Positions 1 to 10,494 of a DNA stretch of 37,410 nt are shown here, one piece after another. The position numbers and the translations under genes are program-made. Each line of letters starts with the position of its first letter. Position 1 is the stretch's first letter. The stretch is from Sulfurimonas sp. (GTDB lineage: Bacteria; Campylobacterota; Campylobacteria; Campylobacterales; Sulfurimonadaceae). Location of the stretch: contig NZ_JAQVKA010000010.1 of NCBI RefSeq assembly GCF_028694895.1, forward strand, positions 1-37,410. The letters run 5' to 3'. The notes beneath the pieces are model-generated. The model saw nothing but the letters and a program-made list of their open reading frames with translations, did no database searches and had not been told where the DNA came from.

Positions 1-396
1 CATCCTGATTTTATGTTAGTGGTATCTTATAACCCTGGTTATCAAAACGCTTTAAAAGGGATGAAGCCAAGTACTAAACAGAGATTTATATCTCTTAGTT
101 TTACCTATCCCGAGCCAGAAATTGAAAAAACTGTTATCATCAAAGAGAGCGGTGTGAGTGAGGAGATGGCACAAAAACTTGTTGATATTGCAGGAGAGAT
201 TCGCAGACTTAGTGATAGTGATATTCAAGAAGCAGTTTCAACAAGACTCTTGATTTATGCAGCAAAACTAATGGTAAAAGGTTTTGACCCGTATCAGGCT
301 TGCATGCACTCTATAGTTGAGTCTCTTAGCGATGAAGATGATATCTTAGAAGTTCTGCAAAAACTAATCTCATTGCATTTTGCAAAGAGTGCATAA
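1..396 (+). CDS. norQ: NorQ/CbbQ-type MoxR-family AAA ATPase, C-terminal part (5' truncated by window edge)
   Basis: Frame is open to the window edge; sequence HPDFMLVVSYNPGYQNALKGMKPSTKQRFISLSF...VSTRLLIYAAKLM is typical of the CbbQ/NirQ/NorQ C-terminal half; followed directly by norE/norF-like genes. Confidence 0.85.
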   Translation, partial: HPDFMLVVSYNPGYQNALKGMKPSTKQRFISLSFTYPEPEIEKTVIIKESGVSEEMAQKLVDIAGEIRRLSDSDIQEAVSTRLLIYAAKLMVKGFDPYQACMHSIVESLSDEDDILEVLQKLISLHFAKSA

Positions 397-995
397 TGAG
401 CAAAATTGTTCATTTAAAAGAGTCTTATCCTCCGGGTGATTTTGCCATTTGGATAGTTATCTATATAGAGTTGCTAACTTTTGGTCTTATGTTTCTTGGC
501 TATGCATTTTCAAGAAGAGCTGATATTGAGCTATTTAACGCATCTCAATCAGTTCTAAACCAAGCATCGGGCTTTGTTGATACTTTGATACTTATTACAA
601 GTAGTTATTTTGTAGTAAAAGCGCTCAACACAGTAAAAAATGCAAGAATTGAGAACATTCAAGCCTCCAATGAGTCGGCTTCAAGATGGCTTTTGGCTGC
701 CATACTCTTTGGAATAATGTTTTTAATAAATAAACTCTTAGAGTTCTCAGATATATTTTCTCAAGGTATTAACCTTAGTACAAATACATTTTTTATGTTC
801 TATCTTCTTTTAACAATGTTTCATTTTATGCACGTAGTTCTAGGTGTAGTTATCCTCTTTAACATTCGAAAAAGGACAAAAATTGGCTGCTATAGCGAGC
901 AAAATTGTAGAGGTATAGAGAGTGGTGCCCTTTATTGGCATCTTGTGGATTTGTTGTGGATTATATTGTTTCCACTAGTTTATATTTTAAGGTGA
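396..995 (+). CDS. norE: NorE-like cytochrome c oxidase subunit III family protein
   Basis: 199 aa, five hydrophobic segments, FHFMHVVLGVVILF and WHLVDLLWIILFPLVYILR signatures of COX3-family proteins; overlaps the norQ stop codon. Confidence 0.8.
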   Translation: MSKIVHLKESYPPGDFAIWIVIYIELLTFGLMFLGYAFSRRADIELFNASQSVLNQASGFVDTLILITSSYFVVKALNTVKNARIENIQASNESASRWLLAAILFGIMFLINKLLEFSDIFSQGINLSTNTFFMFYLLLTMFHFMHVVLGVVILFNIRKRTKIGCYSEQNCRGIESGALYWHLVDLLWIILFPLVYILR

Positions 996-1001
996 GAAAA
1001 G

Positions 1002-1259
1002 ATGAAGAAGAGAGCTGAATTGATATGGATAGTTTTAGTGGTTTTTACTATTTTTACTTATTTTCTTGGGCAATTTGACTTTGTAAATACACTTATGGTT
1101 GGCATTTTGCTAATGACTACCTTCATAAAAGGAGAGCTTATTACTGATTACTTTATGAGTTTGAAAAATGTTAAATTAAAGTATAGAATGATACCTACGA
1201 TTTGGCTAGCTGCGGTTATGTCATCAATCGCTGTAGCCTACTACCTGCCAATACAATAA
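1002..1259 (+). CDS. NorF-like / cytochrome c oxidase subunit IV family small membrane protein
   Basis: 85 aa, three hydrophobic helices, directly downstream of norE-like gene. Confidence 0.65.
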   Translation: MKKRAELIWIVLVVFTIFTYFLGQFDFVNTLMVGILLMTTFIKGELITDYFMSLKNVKLKYRMIPTIWLAAVMSSIAVAYYLPIQ

Positions 1260-1273
1260 GAAAAGTTTATTCT

Positions 1274-2263
1274 TTACTCTAAAATACCTAATACATTTCT
1301 TTTTATTAGAGGGATATTTTTTTCTATATTGTCTGTAGAAATTGGCAATATAGAGAGTTGAATATGTTTTTGAACATCTTTTTTATTGAAAAAATCATCT
1401 AATAGCATTACCGTTTTTTCTCCAAATACATATGGTTGTTGCATCGCAGCTGCTGTTATTACTCCTCTTGGAATTAGCTCTAAAAACTCTGGTTCTGCAT
1501 CAAAAACTATTAGTAAAATCTCACCCTCTTTGCCGCTCTGTTTTATAGCGTCTTGCGCACCTTTATATCGATCTGAGCCTTGAAGCCAAATAGCTCTTAA
1601 CTCTTTACTTTGTTCTATGAGTTTTTTTGAGAAATCATAAGTTTCTTTATATGAGAAATCTACTTGCTGTTTTAAACCTTCAACCTTAATGCCTGATTCA
1701 CTCATGGCCCTCATAAAACCAGTTGTTCTAGCTTTTCCATTTTCTCTTTTTTGCGGAATTGCTACTATGCCAACAGATCCATTTTTATCCCATCCAAGTT
1801 CTTTCATTTTTTGAGCAAGAACTTGACCTATCTCATATGCTCCATTTTCATTATCTGAAGAGATATATGAGAGGTACTCACCCCGCTGAGTGCCTATATC
1901 ACTAATTATGACCGGAATGTTTGCGCTGTTTGCAAACTTTAAAACAGTAACTGCGGAAGAGGAGTTAATTGGGGATAGAATTATTGCATCTACTTGATTT
2001 TTTATCGCTTCTAAAGTGTTTTTTATCTCTGTTTTTTTAATATTGTTTGAACTATAAACAGTTACGTCATAACCTAACTCATCAGCACTCTTTTTTATGC
2101 CTCTACTCATGATTTGCCAAAATGGTATTCTTATATCAGAGACAATATAAGCTATCTTTTTCTTAGATAACTCTGTCTTAACTTCTGCTGCACCTAAAAT
2201 GTTAAAGTATGCAAAAAGAGTTACAAAGAGAGTGATTTTTACAAAGCTCATATCTATCCTCAC
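1274..2263 (-). CDS. Periplasmic sugar-binding-like (LacI/Peripla_BP_4, TorT-like) substrate-binding protein
   Basis: N-terminal signal peptide followed by KIAYIVSDIRIPFWQIMSRGIKKSADELGYDVTVYSS; type I periplasmic binding protein pattern. Confidence 0.8.
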   Translation of the reverse strand: MRIDMSFVKITLFVTLFAYFNILGAAEVKTELSKKKIAYIVSDIRIPFWQIMSRGIKKSADELGYDVTVYSSNNIKKTEIKNTLEAIKNQVDAIILSPINSSSAVTVLKFANSANIPVIISDIGTQRGEYLSYISSDNENGAYEIGQVLAQKMKELGWDKNGSVGIVAIPQKRENGKARTTGFMRAMSESGIKVEGLKQQVDFSYKETYDFSKKLIEQSKELRAIWLQGSDRYKGAQDAIKQSGKEGEILLIVFDAEPEFLELIPRGVITAAAMQQPYVFGEKTVMLLDDFFNKKDVQKHIQLSILPISTDNIEKNIPLIKRNVLGILE

Positions 2264-4594
2264 TTAATTTAAAATATCTGTTTTTGGTTCACTAAAAAAG
2301 TAACCTTGAGAATAATCGATACCTAGCTCTAAAACTTTATTTTGTATATCCTGTGTTTCTACAAATTCAGCGACAGTTTTTATACCCATTTTCTTAGCAA
2401 AATCTACAATCATTGTTACAACTACTTGAGCTTGTTTATTTGTATTTATCTCTTTTATAAGTGAACCATCAATTTTTATATAATCGGTATTGAGTTTCAT
2501 CAAATAGATAAAATTACTATAACCAGTACCAAAGTCATCAATAGCTATTTTGCTATCAAATTTTTTTATTTTATTTATAAAATCTAAAACTTCTTTAAAA
2601 TTCTCTATTGATTCTGATTCAACTATCTCAAAAACAACTCTTGGACCGATATTGTAAATACGCAACATATCGTATATATACTCTTCTATCTCTTTGTTTA
2701 AAATATCTTCAATAGTTAAATTTATAGAAAACTCTAGGTTGTTATCTTTAAACTTCTCAAAAGATTTTTCTATCATTATTTTAGTTATCGTTGAGTAGTA
2801 CTTTGTCTTTTTTGATATCTCTAAAAAGAAAAAAGGAGATATTAGCTTATCCTCATCCTTCATCCTAACTAACGATTCATACTTCTCTACTTTATCTGTT
2901 TTATTATTGATGATAGGTTGATAAACTGGAATGAAATCATCATTTATAATGGCAGTTCTTATTTTTTTTGACCAATAAATATTGTTCTCATACTCTTCAT
3001 TTAAAGATATCTTTTCACTAAAAACTATGACGTTTTCATTATTTCTTTTTGCAACTTTTAAAGCCATGTCTGCAGTTGATAAAATCTTATCTTTGGATTC
3101 AAATGATATACCAGTTGTAAAATTAAAGTTTAAAAACTCATCATTTATTTTAACGGACATATCAGCTAAGGCACTTACTAGGATATTTACATTTTTTTCA
3201 AATTCATTTTTATTTACATCACTGTTAAATAAAACATACTCATCACCTTGAAGATGATATACATTGGTATCTACATGCTCAGTCAATCCCGATATGTTTG
3301 AGCCTACTTGTTTGAGTATATAATCACCTAATTCATATCCATAAAAGTCATTAAGCTCTGAAAAATTGTCTATATTTATTATTGCAAGTGCAGGATGGAG
3401 ACTATGATTTATATCATGTATAAGTTTATATCTATTTCCTAAATTAGTTAATGTGTCAGTATTTGCAATTTTATCAAGCTGCTCTTGCTGCTTAATCATT
3501 TTAGTTATATCATGCCTAACGGCAATAAATTCAACTATATTTTGATTTTCATCTAAAATTGGTAAAATTGTTGAATCTACCCAATAATCATCCAACTTGC
3601 CTCTATTTTTCAGAGTTCCTTTCCACACTTTTTTGCGCTTTACCGTCTCCCAAAGTTCTTTGTATATCTCTTTTGGAGTATCTTTATGACTTATAATATT
3701 ATGAGATTTTCCAATTACCTCTTCTGGAGTAAAACCTGAAATTTCATAAAAATACTCATTTGCATAAATAATATTGCCTTTGAGATTTGACTTTGTAACT
3801 ATGCTTGATTTATCAAGTGCCAATTCATAACTTTTTAAAAATGCAATGTTTTGATCTAACTTATATCTTGATTCTTTAATGGACTCAATCATATTGTTAA
3901 TAGTTAATGATAGGATGGCTAACTCTTTGGAGTTATAACTAGGAATCGTACTCGTTGGTATTCCATCAACTGTTTTGTTATTAATTATTTCCATAATGTT
4001 ATTGAGAGGTTTTTGTATTATTCGATGTAGTACAAAATATATTACCAATAAGACAATTATAGTGCTAAGTAGCGCAATTATAATACTTGCATTAATGAAA
4101 TATTTGAGTTTTTCTTGCACTAACTTATCAGAGGCATAAATATCTATATGTCCCAATATTAAACCATTTTGATTCTCAATGTTATCTTGAAGATGTGAGT
4201 ATGAGTGCGCTATTTTTTCTTGATGAGATTTATTGTTTGAGTCATACTCTTCTGTTTTAGAGTTATTGTTGATTTTGCCAACTAAATACTTTGAACCTAC
4301 TATTTTTGCCATATTATAATCTTCAACAATTATTGCAAGTACATGTTCACGATTTAGTTCATTTTCTATAAGATTTTCATACTCATGTATAGAGTATGAA
4401 TCCATAAAAGGGTAGATACTGTTTTTTAATTGTATTAGACTTGTTTTGATATCGCTGTCTATATTTTTAAGAAGGTACTCTTTTGTCTGTTCATAAAATA
4501 TTTTACTCACAATAAAAACAGCAATAAGGATAGTAATACTAATTGCAAGAAAGAGTGTATAAAATATTGATCTTTGTCTATTTTTCATGTACAT
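2264..4594 (-). CDS. Membrane GGDEF-EAL protein with periplasmic loop, HAMP-like linker and PAS domain; degenerate GGDEF, EAL residues retained
   Basis: TM1 and TM2 flank a ~130-aa loop; PAS (NEYFYEISGFTPEEVIGKSHNIISH); LQGDEYVLF in place of LGGDEF; ESLVRM, INLT, IAIDDFGTGYSN, YIKID, AEFVET EAL-domain motifs. Confidence 0.9.
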   Translation of the reverse strand: MYMKNRQRSIFYTLFLAISITILIAVFIVSKIFYEQTKEYLLKNIDSDIKTSLIQLKNSIYPFMDSYSIHEYENLIENELNREHVLAIIVEDYNMAKIVGSKYLVGKINNNSKTEEYDSNNKSHQEKIAHSYSHLQDNIENQNGLILGHIDIYASDKLVQEKLKYFINASIIIALLSTIIVLLVIYFVLHRIIQKPLNNIMEIINNKTVDGIPTSTIPSYNSKELAILSLTINNMIESIKESRYKLDQNIAFLKSYELALDKSSIVTKSNLKGNIIYANEYFYEISGFTPEEVIGKSHNIISHKDTPKEIYKELWETVKRKKVWKGTLKNRGKLDDYWVDSTILPILDENQNIVEFIAVRHDITKMIKQQEQLDKIANTDTLTNLGNRYKLIHDINHSLHPALAIINIDNFSELNDFYGYELGDYILKQVGSNISGLTEHVDTNVYHLQGDEYVLFNSDVNKNEFEKNVNILVSALADMSVKINDEFLNFNFTTGISFESKDKILSTADMALKVAKRNNENVIVFSEKISLNEEYENNIYWSKKIRTAIINDDFIPVYQPIINNKTDKVEKYESLVRMKDEDKLISPFFFLEISKKTKYYSTITKIMIEKSFEKFKDNNLEFSINLTIEDILNKEIEEYIYDMLRIYNIGPRVVFEIVESESIENFKEVLDFINKIKKFDSKIAIDDFGTGYSNFIYLMKLNTDYIKIDGSLIKEINTNKQAQVVVTMIVDFAKKMGIKTVAEFVETQDIQNKVLELGIDYSQGYFFSEPKTDILN

Positions 4595-4712
4595 ACGCTT
4601 AGCATTGAAATAATGAAGTTACTCTATCTAATTTTATATTAATCAAAGGATATAGTTTAATTCACAAAGAACAGTGTAAAAATAAGTTAGATATAAGAGA
4701 GTTGTTAAATGA

Positions 4713-4788
4713 TGGTGCTCACAACTGGACTCGAACCAGTGACTTTTACCTTGTCGAGGTAACACTCTACCAACTGAGTTATGCGAGC
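4713..4788 (-). tRNA. tRNA-Val (anticodon GAC)
   Basis: Reverse complement GCTCGCA-TA-ACTC-AGTTGGTA-GAGT-G-TTACC-TCGACAA-GGTAA-AAGTC-ACTGG-TTCGAGT-CCAGT-TGTGAGC-A-CCA folds as a full cloverleaf with encoded CCA. Confidence 0.93.
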
Positions 4789-4948
4789 AAGATTGGAATT
4801 TTATCAAAAGATACTTAAACTAATTTTTCTAAACTTTAGTGTTTGAGAAGTTGTTGAAATTTATATGCAAGCCCCGATATTTACTTTTAATTTAGGTATA
4901 TTAAGTGTATAATTTCATCTATATTTAAAAAGCAGAATAAGGCAAGTT

Positions 4949-6535
4949 ATGAACTTAACCGAGTTAGAAGATATAGGCTTAAAGAATGTTAAAAAGGTTT
5001 ATCATAACCTTGATTATGATGAATTAATTAGACATGAAATTGAGAACAAAGAGTGTGTACTTACGACAAATGGGGCTACTGCTGTAGATACTGGGGTATT
5101 TACAGGGCGCAGTCCAAAAGATAAATATTTTGTAGATAGAGACCCTTCAAACAAATATATCGCTTGGGGCGATGTAAATCAAAAAATAAGTGAAAAAATT
5201 TTTAACGAGCTCTTAGTGGTTGCAAGAGAGCAACTCTCAGGCAAAGATTTATATATTACTGATGTTTATAGTGGTGCTAGTGTTGATTCTAAACGCTCAA
5301 TTCGTTTTGTTACAGAAATAGCTTGGCAAGCACACTTTGTTAAAAATATGTTTATTCGCCCAACTGAGACTGAATTAAAAGGATTTAAACCACAGTTTAC
5401 GGTTTTAAATGCTTGTAAGGCAGTAAATGATAAGTGGAAAGAGCATGGACTAAATTCTGAAGTTTTTATTCTTTTTGATATTGAGAATAACCTCTCAATA
5501 ATCGGTGGAACTTGGTATGGTGGTGAGTTGAAAAAAGGTATTTTTTCAATGATGAACTACTGGTTACCACTAGAAGGTAAACTTTCTATGCACTGTTCTG
5601 CAAACGTTGGTAAAAGAGGAGACACTGCTCTTTTCTTTGGCCTTAGTGGAACCGGCAAAACTACTCTCTCAACAGATCCTCATAGAAAACTCATTGGAGA
5701 CGATGAGCATGGTTGGGATGATAATGGAGTATTTAACTTTGAGGGTGGATGCTACGCAAAAGTTATCAACCTAAATGGCAACAATGAACCTGAAATTTTT
5801 AATGCCATAAAATCTGGTGCACTTCTTGAAAACGTTGTTATAGATGATGATGGAGTCGTTGACTACAATGATGGAAGTAAAACAGAAAATACTCGCGTCT
5901 CTTACCCTATAGAGCATATAAAAAATCATGAAATATCTTTAAGCGCTGGACATCCTGAAAATATAATCTTTTTAAGTGCAGACGCTTTTGGTATTCTTCC
6001 TCCAGTTTCAAAGTTATCTCGTGAACAAGCAATGTACTACTTCTTAAGCGGATATACGGCTAAGGTTGCTGGAACTGAGCGTGGTATAACTGAGCCAGTT
6101 GCAACGTTTAGTGCATGTTTTGGAGAGGCTTTTTTACCACTACATCCAACGGTGTATGCCAAGCTCCTTGGTGATAAGATAGATAAGCATAATGTAAATG
6201 TATATCTTGTAAACACTGGCTGGACAGGTGGAGCTTACGGTGTTGGAGCGAGAATGAGTATAAAAGATACTCGCGCTTGTATCAATGCTATTTTAGATGG
6301 TAGCATCAAAGAGAGTGAGTTTGATAATACTAAAGTGTTTAATCTTCAAGTTCCAAAAACTCTTGGAAACATAAATCCAGAAATTTTAAATCCTCGTAAC
6401 GCTTGGAGTGATAAAGAAGCATTTGATAAAAAAAGAGACATGTTAGCAAATATGTTTAATGCAAATTTCAAAAAATATCAGATTGCAAATAGCGAGTTTG
6501 ACTACTCTGCAGCGGGACCAAAGATAGAGAGTTGA
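4949..6535 (+). CDS. pckA: Phosphoenolpyruvate carboxykinase (ATP)
   Basis: [48 protein letters not shown] motifs of ATP-type PEPCK. Confidence 0.97.
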   Translation: MNLTELEDIGLKNVKKVYHNLDYDELIRHEIENKECVLTTNGATAVDTGVFTGRSPKDKYFVDRDPSNKYIAWGDVNQKISEKIFNELLVVAREQLSGKDLYITDVYSGASVDSKRSIRFVTEIAWQAHFVKNMFIRPTETELKGFKPQFTVLNACKAVNDKWKEHGLNSEVFILFDIENNLSIIGGTWYGGELKKGIFSMMNYWLPLEGKLSMHCSANVGKRGDTALFFGLSGTGKTTLSTDPHRKLIGDDEHGWDDNGVFNFEGGCYAKVINLNGNNEPEIFNAIKSGALLENVVIDDDGVVDYNDGSKTENTRVSYPIEHIKNHEISLSAGHPENIIFLSADAFGILPPVSKLSREQAMYYFLSGYTAKVAGTERGITEPVATFSACFGEAFLPLHPTVYAKLLGDKIDKHNVNVYLVNTGWTGGAYGVGARMSIKDTRACINAILDGSIKESEFDNTKVFNLQVPKTLGNINPEILNPRNAWSDKEAFDKKRDMLANMFNANFKKYQIANSEFDYSAAGPKIES

Positions 6536-6562
6536 TCTCTTCTTTTGTCTTTAAGAAAAACT

Positions 6563-7132
6563 TTACTTTTTAATCTTTCGTTTAGTGGCATATGACATAT
6601 ACAGCCATAAAGCTCCACCAAAAACTACAAGTATTATAGGCGCTATCCACGGCTTTTGAGTAATTACTTCGGCTATTTTCATTAAAAAACCACCAGAGTA
6701 GTAACTTCCTAAACCAAAAACTAAAGCCCAAACTCCAGCACTTAAAATATTTAAAATTGCAAACTTTTTAAATTCATATTTTGTAAGTCCAATAGCTATA
6801 GGAATAAGTGTTTTAATCCCATAAACAAACTTTTGAATAAAAATAATCCAAGAACCATTTTTCTTCATCATAATATGTGCAAGAGCTAGTTTTCTTCTAT
6901 GTTTTTTAAGCCCTTCCATCATTATGCCTTTTTGATACCTTGCCATATAAAAGAGCAAGAAATCCCCAAGTGCATTGGCTATAAAAGCTATTGTTATTGA
7001 GAGAGTTAAATCCATCTTTCCCATAAAAGACATTACCCCAGCAGCAATGATTGCTACAAAACCACCACCAAGGGAGTATAGGAAAAGTCCTATATATCCA
7101 TAAGTTGCTAAATTACTAAATGTATCTTCCAT
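6563..7132 (-). CDS. DedA/SNARE-associated family membrane protein
   Basis: 189 aa multi-pass; GDFLLFYMARYQKG, FIQKFVYGIKTLIPIAIGLTKYEFKKF match the DedA pattern. Confidence 0.8.
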   Translation of the reverse strand: MEDTFSNLATYGYIGLFLYSLGGGFVAIIAAGVMSFMGKMDLTLSITIAFIANALGDFLLFYMARYQKGIMMEGLKKHRRKLALAHIMMKKNGSWIIFIQKFVYGIKTLIPIAIGLTKYEFKKFAILNILSAGVWALVFGLGSYYSGGFLMKIAEVITQKPWIAPIILVVFGGALWLYMSYATKRKIKK

Positions 7133-7139
7133 ATATCTC

Positions 7140-9122
7140 TCACAGTTTTTTTATTTTTACTATTTCATCGCGAAGGCGAGCTGCTTCTTCAAAGTTTAGC
7201 TCACGCGCTGCTTCTTTCATCTTTAGCGAGAGTTGCGTAACCATTGCTTTTCTCTCTGAAGCAGGCATTTTATCCATTTTTTTATTTTTTTGGTAAATAT
7301 CTCCATACTCTTCAACTTTTAGATTTTCATCTAGCTTTCTGATAGTAGTAGTTGGAGTAATGCCATGAGTTTTATTGTACTCATCTTGCATCTCTCGTCT
7401 TGCGTTTGTTTTATCTATTGCTCTTTGCATAGAGCCTGTTACCTTATTTGCATATAAGATAACTCTTCCGTTTACATTTCTAGCACCTCTACCGATGGTT
7501 TGTATAAGAGAAGTCTCACTTCTTAAAAAGCCCTCTTTATCGGCATCCATAATTGCTACAAGGCTAACTTCTGGCAGGTCTAACCCCTCACGTAGAAGAT
7601 TTATCCCAATCAAAACATCAAACTCGCCTTGGCGAAGTGAGCGGATAATCTGGTTTCTTTGAATTGTGTCTATGTCAGAGTGCATATACTCAACTCTAAT
7701 GCCCAAATCTGCTAGATATTTAGTTAGTGCTTCTGCCATTTTCTTTGTCAAAACAGTGATTAACACTCTCTCATTTCTAAGGGTGACTTTTTTTATCTCA
7801 TCATGTATATCTTCTACTTGATTTGTAGATGGTTTTATCTCTAAGATTGGGTCGAGTAGCCCAGTTGGACGAATAATTTGATCTGCTTTTACGCTAGAGA
7901 GTTCAAGCTCATAAGCAGATGGTGTTGCTGAGACAAAAAGATAGTGTGGAGCCTTGTTTATATACTCATCGAGCATCAAAGGACGGTTGTCAAGAGCGCT
8001 AGGAAGGCGAAAACCATACTCAACCAAAACTTCTTTTCTAGCCCTATCTCCTGCATACATCCCACGATACTGAGGAAGCGATACGTGTGACTCATCCACG
8101 ATAACTAGATACTCTTTATGATGGAGTGCGAAATAGTCCAAAAGTGTATAAGGTGCTTCTCCTGTTTTTTTCTCAGTTAAAAGTCTTGAGTAGTTTTCTA
8201 TCCCTTTACACATTCCGGTGGTTTGAAGCATCTCTAAATCAAACTCAACTCTCTGCTTTAATCGTTGATGCTCTACAAGCTTGCCCTCTTTTTTGAAGTA
8301 TGCAAGTCTATCATCAAGCTCCTCTTCGATCCGCTTTATAGCCACCGCTAACTTCTCTTGACGCACACTAAACTGTGAAGTTGCGTATATAGTAAACTGT
8401 TTATGATCTTCGAGTTTTTTGTTATCAATGGTATCAAAAGTGTATATCGCTTCTATCTCATCTCCAAAAAATTCTATACGGATTGCCTCTTGCTCAAAGT
8501 AAGGAGGAAATACATCTAAAGTCTCCCCATTTACACGAATATGCCCACTATCAAAATATGTATCATTTCTTGAATAGCCCATTTCAATAAGCCTAAGAAG
8601 TAGTTTTTTCTGAGGAATCACATCCCCAATGGAGACAGATTGAACCATGTTTTCATATTCTTCAGGGTCACCTAAACCATAGTTTGCAGAAACAGAAGCA
8701 ACAACTATGACATCATCATAACTAAGCAGATTTGCAGTAGAAGAGAGACGAAGGCGCTCCAGCTCGTCATTTATCGCACTATCTTTTTCTATAAAAAGGT
8801 CTTGGCGAGGGATATACGCTTCTGGCTGATAGTAGTCATAGTAAGATACAAAGTACTCAACATGATTGTTTGGAAAAAACTGACGAAACTCACTATAAAG
8901 CTGAGCCGCAAGAGTTTTGTTATGTGTCATGATGATGGTTGGCATCTTTACATTTTCTATAACACGCGCCATTGTATGTGTTTTTCCACTACCAGTCACT
9001 CCCTCTAAGGCTTGATAACGATTGCCTTTGAGGATAGAATCACTGAGCACTTTTATAGCTTCAGGCTGATCACCTGCTGGTTGATAAGGAGATACGACTT
9101 TAAAATTTGGCTGATTTTTCAT
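7140..9122 (-). CDS. uvrB: Excinuclease ABC subunit B (start trimmed to MKNQPNFKV relative to ORF track)
   Basis: [52 protein letters not shown]-terminal UvrB/C domain; the ATG at 9122 gives the usual N-terminus. Confidence 0.97.
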   Translation of the reverse strand: MKNQPNFKVVSPYQPAGDQPEAIKVLSDSILKGNRYQALEGVTGSGKTHTMARVIENVKMPTIIMTHNKTLAAQLYSEFRQFFPNNHVEYFVSYYDYYQPEAYIPRQDLFIEKDSAINDELERLRLSSTANLLSYDDVIVVASVSANYGLGDPEEYENMVQSVSIGDVIPQKKLLLRLIEMGYSRNDTYFDSGHIRVNGETLDVFPPYFEQEAIRIEFFGDEIEAIYTFDTIDNKKLEDHKQFTIYATSQFSVRQEKLAVAIKRIEEELDDRLAYFKKEGKLVEHQRLKQRVEFDLEMLQTTGMCKGIENYSRLLTEKKTGEAPYTLLDYFALHHKEYLVIVDESHVSLPQYRGMYAGDRARKEVLVEYGFRLPSALDNRPLMLDEYINKAPHYLFVSATPSAYELELSSVKADQIIRPTGLLDPILEIKPSTNQVEDIHDEIKKVTLRNERVLITVLTKKMAEALTKYLADLGIRVEYMHSDIDTIQRNQIIRSLRQGEFDVLIGINLLREGLDLPEVSLVAIMDADKEGFLRSETSLIQTIGRGARNVNGRVILYANKVTGSMQRAIDKTNARREMQDEYNKTHGITPTTTIRKLDENLKVEEYGDIYQKNKKMDKMPASERKAMVTQLSLKMKEAARELNFEEAARLRDEIVKIKKL

Positions 9123-9275
9123 TAATGGAATTATAACTAAACGAGGATAATGCAAGAGAACTAGTAGTTTAATCTATTGTATAATATTTTAAAGTTTTAT
9201 CAGGTTTAGATAATAAAAAGATGAAGTTAATAAAGCTTCTAAATAGGTCTTATAATAATATTTAAAAGGATTAAA

Positions 9276-9986
9276 ATGGAAAATAAAATTGTACTCATTA
9301 CAGGAGCAAATGGTGGTTTAGGTACTGCTTTTATAAAGAAAATATTAGAGCTAAATCCAAGTAAAGTTTATTGCAGCGCTAGAGATATAAAAAGTTTAGA
9401 AAATATAAAATCTATAAGTGCTAAAATTGAAGCAATAGAGTTGGATATAGCGTCAAAAGAGTCCATAAAAAAAGTACTCTCAAAAATAGATAAGCTTGAC
9501 ATTCTTATCAATAATGCTGGTGTGAACTCAAATTCTAGACTATTTGATGATAGTTTTTTAGATATAGAAGTAAATTTAAAAGGAACTATTAATCTAACGC
9601 AGGCGCTTTTTGAAAAACTAAAAGCTTCAAAAGGCACAGTAGTCAATGTTACTTCAATAATTGCATTAGTAAACCTCCCAATCCTTGCAAACTACTCTAT
9701 ATCTAAAAGTGCCTTGCACTCATTCTCGCAAGCACTAAGAGCTGAGTTTGGGCTTTTTGACGGCGAAGTTTATGAAGTACTTCCCGGACCAATAGAGACA
9801 AAAATGACAGAAGGCTCGCCTATGCAAAAGGCACAACCAGAAAATATAGTTAATGTAGTTTTAACTTCTATGAAAAACAAAGAGTTTGAAATCTATCCTG
9901 ATGAATTTGCATTAATGGTAAAGCAAAGACTCAAAGATGGGCCTGAAAAACTTATAGAAGAGTTTTCTATGTCCATTCAAGGGTAG
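9276..9986 (+). CDS. Short-chain dehydrogenase/reductase (SDR) family oxidoreductase
   Basis: VLITGANGGLGTAF (Rossmann TGxxxGxG), NNAG, and YSISK catalytic motif. Confidence 0.92.
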   Translation: MENKIVLITGANGGLGTAFIKKILELNPSKVYCSARDIKSLENIKSISAKIEAIELDIASKESIKKVLSKIDKLDILINNAGVNSNSRLFDDSFLDIEVNLKGTINLTQALFEKLKASKGTVVNVTSIIALVNLPILANYSISKSALHSFSQALRAEFGLFDGEVYEVLPGPIETKMTEGSPMQKAQPENIVNVVLTSMKNKEFEIYPDEFALMVKQRLKDGPEKLIEEFSMSIQG

Positions 9987-10033
9987 ATTCAACTTTAAAA
10001 TTTGCCTGAGTTTTCATTGGTGGAGTTATATCT
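9986..10033 (-). pseudogene. Relic of a uvrB 5' end (diverged duplicate)
   Basis: 48-bp alignment to 9091-9138 with 8 mismatches; minus strand reads MKTQANFKVE.. versus [10 protein letters not shown].. in intact uvrB, then stops after 16 codons. Confidence 0.75.
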
Positions 10034-10101
10034 TTATATTATGAGTAGGGTCGGTTTTATACAATCACAAAAAAGGTACTAAAGGTACTTTAACACATAA
10101 A

Positions 10102-10494
10102 ATGAAAGTAGAAAAGATGTTATATAATGAAGTTACAAAAGAAAACCTAAATAAGATGGTGCTTTTGTTTTATTCAAAAGTTTTAAAAGATATTGTTGTT
10201 GCTCCGTTTTTTATTGAAAAATTAGGAGACGATATGAAAAATGATAAATGGCGTCCTCATTTAGAGATATTAACAAATTTTTGGGCTTCCATCGCTCTTG
10301 GGGATAGTGCTTATAGAGGTAGCCCATTTGCTCCTCATCTAGATATCGAAGGTATCTCAAGAGAAGCATTTCAAGGCTGGTTGAGACTATTTTATGAAAC
10401 TCAAGATAGTATCTATGTCCCAGAAATCGCCGATTTTTTTAAAAATAGAAGCACGCTAATAGCTGGTAATTTCATGAGGAATTTAGGAGTTTAA
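10102..10494 (+). CDS. Group III truncated hemoglobin
   Basis: FYSKVLKDIVVAPFF, HLEILTNFWASIALG, FAPHLDI, FQGWLRLFYET match truncated globin group III. Confidence 0.85.
   Translation: MKVEKMLYNEVTKENLNKMVLLFYSKVLKDIVVAPFFIEKLGDDMKNDKWRPHLEILTNFWASIALGDSAYRGSPFAPHLDIEGISREAFQGWLRLFYETQDSIYVPEIADFFKNRSTLIAGNFMRNLGV

Noticed and set aside
1386-1583. Plus-strand ORF in the track antisense to the periplasmic binding protein gene
   Set aside because: Lies fully within a well-supported minus-strand CDS; composition is that of a reverse-frame shadow ORF.
2982-3251. Plus-strand ORF inside the GGDEF-EAL gene
   Set aside because: Shadow ORF opposite a conserved domain; no independent SD or recognisable product.
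7375-7662. Plus-strand ORFs opposite uvrB (also 8802-9008)
   Set aside because: Antisense to strongly conserved uvrB motifs; no support as coding.
9368-9646. Minus-strand ORF opposite the SDR gene
   Set aside because: Serine/phenylalanine-rich shadow frame of an AT-rich gene.
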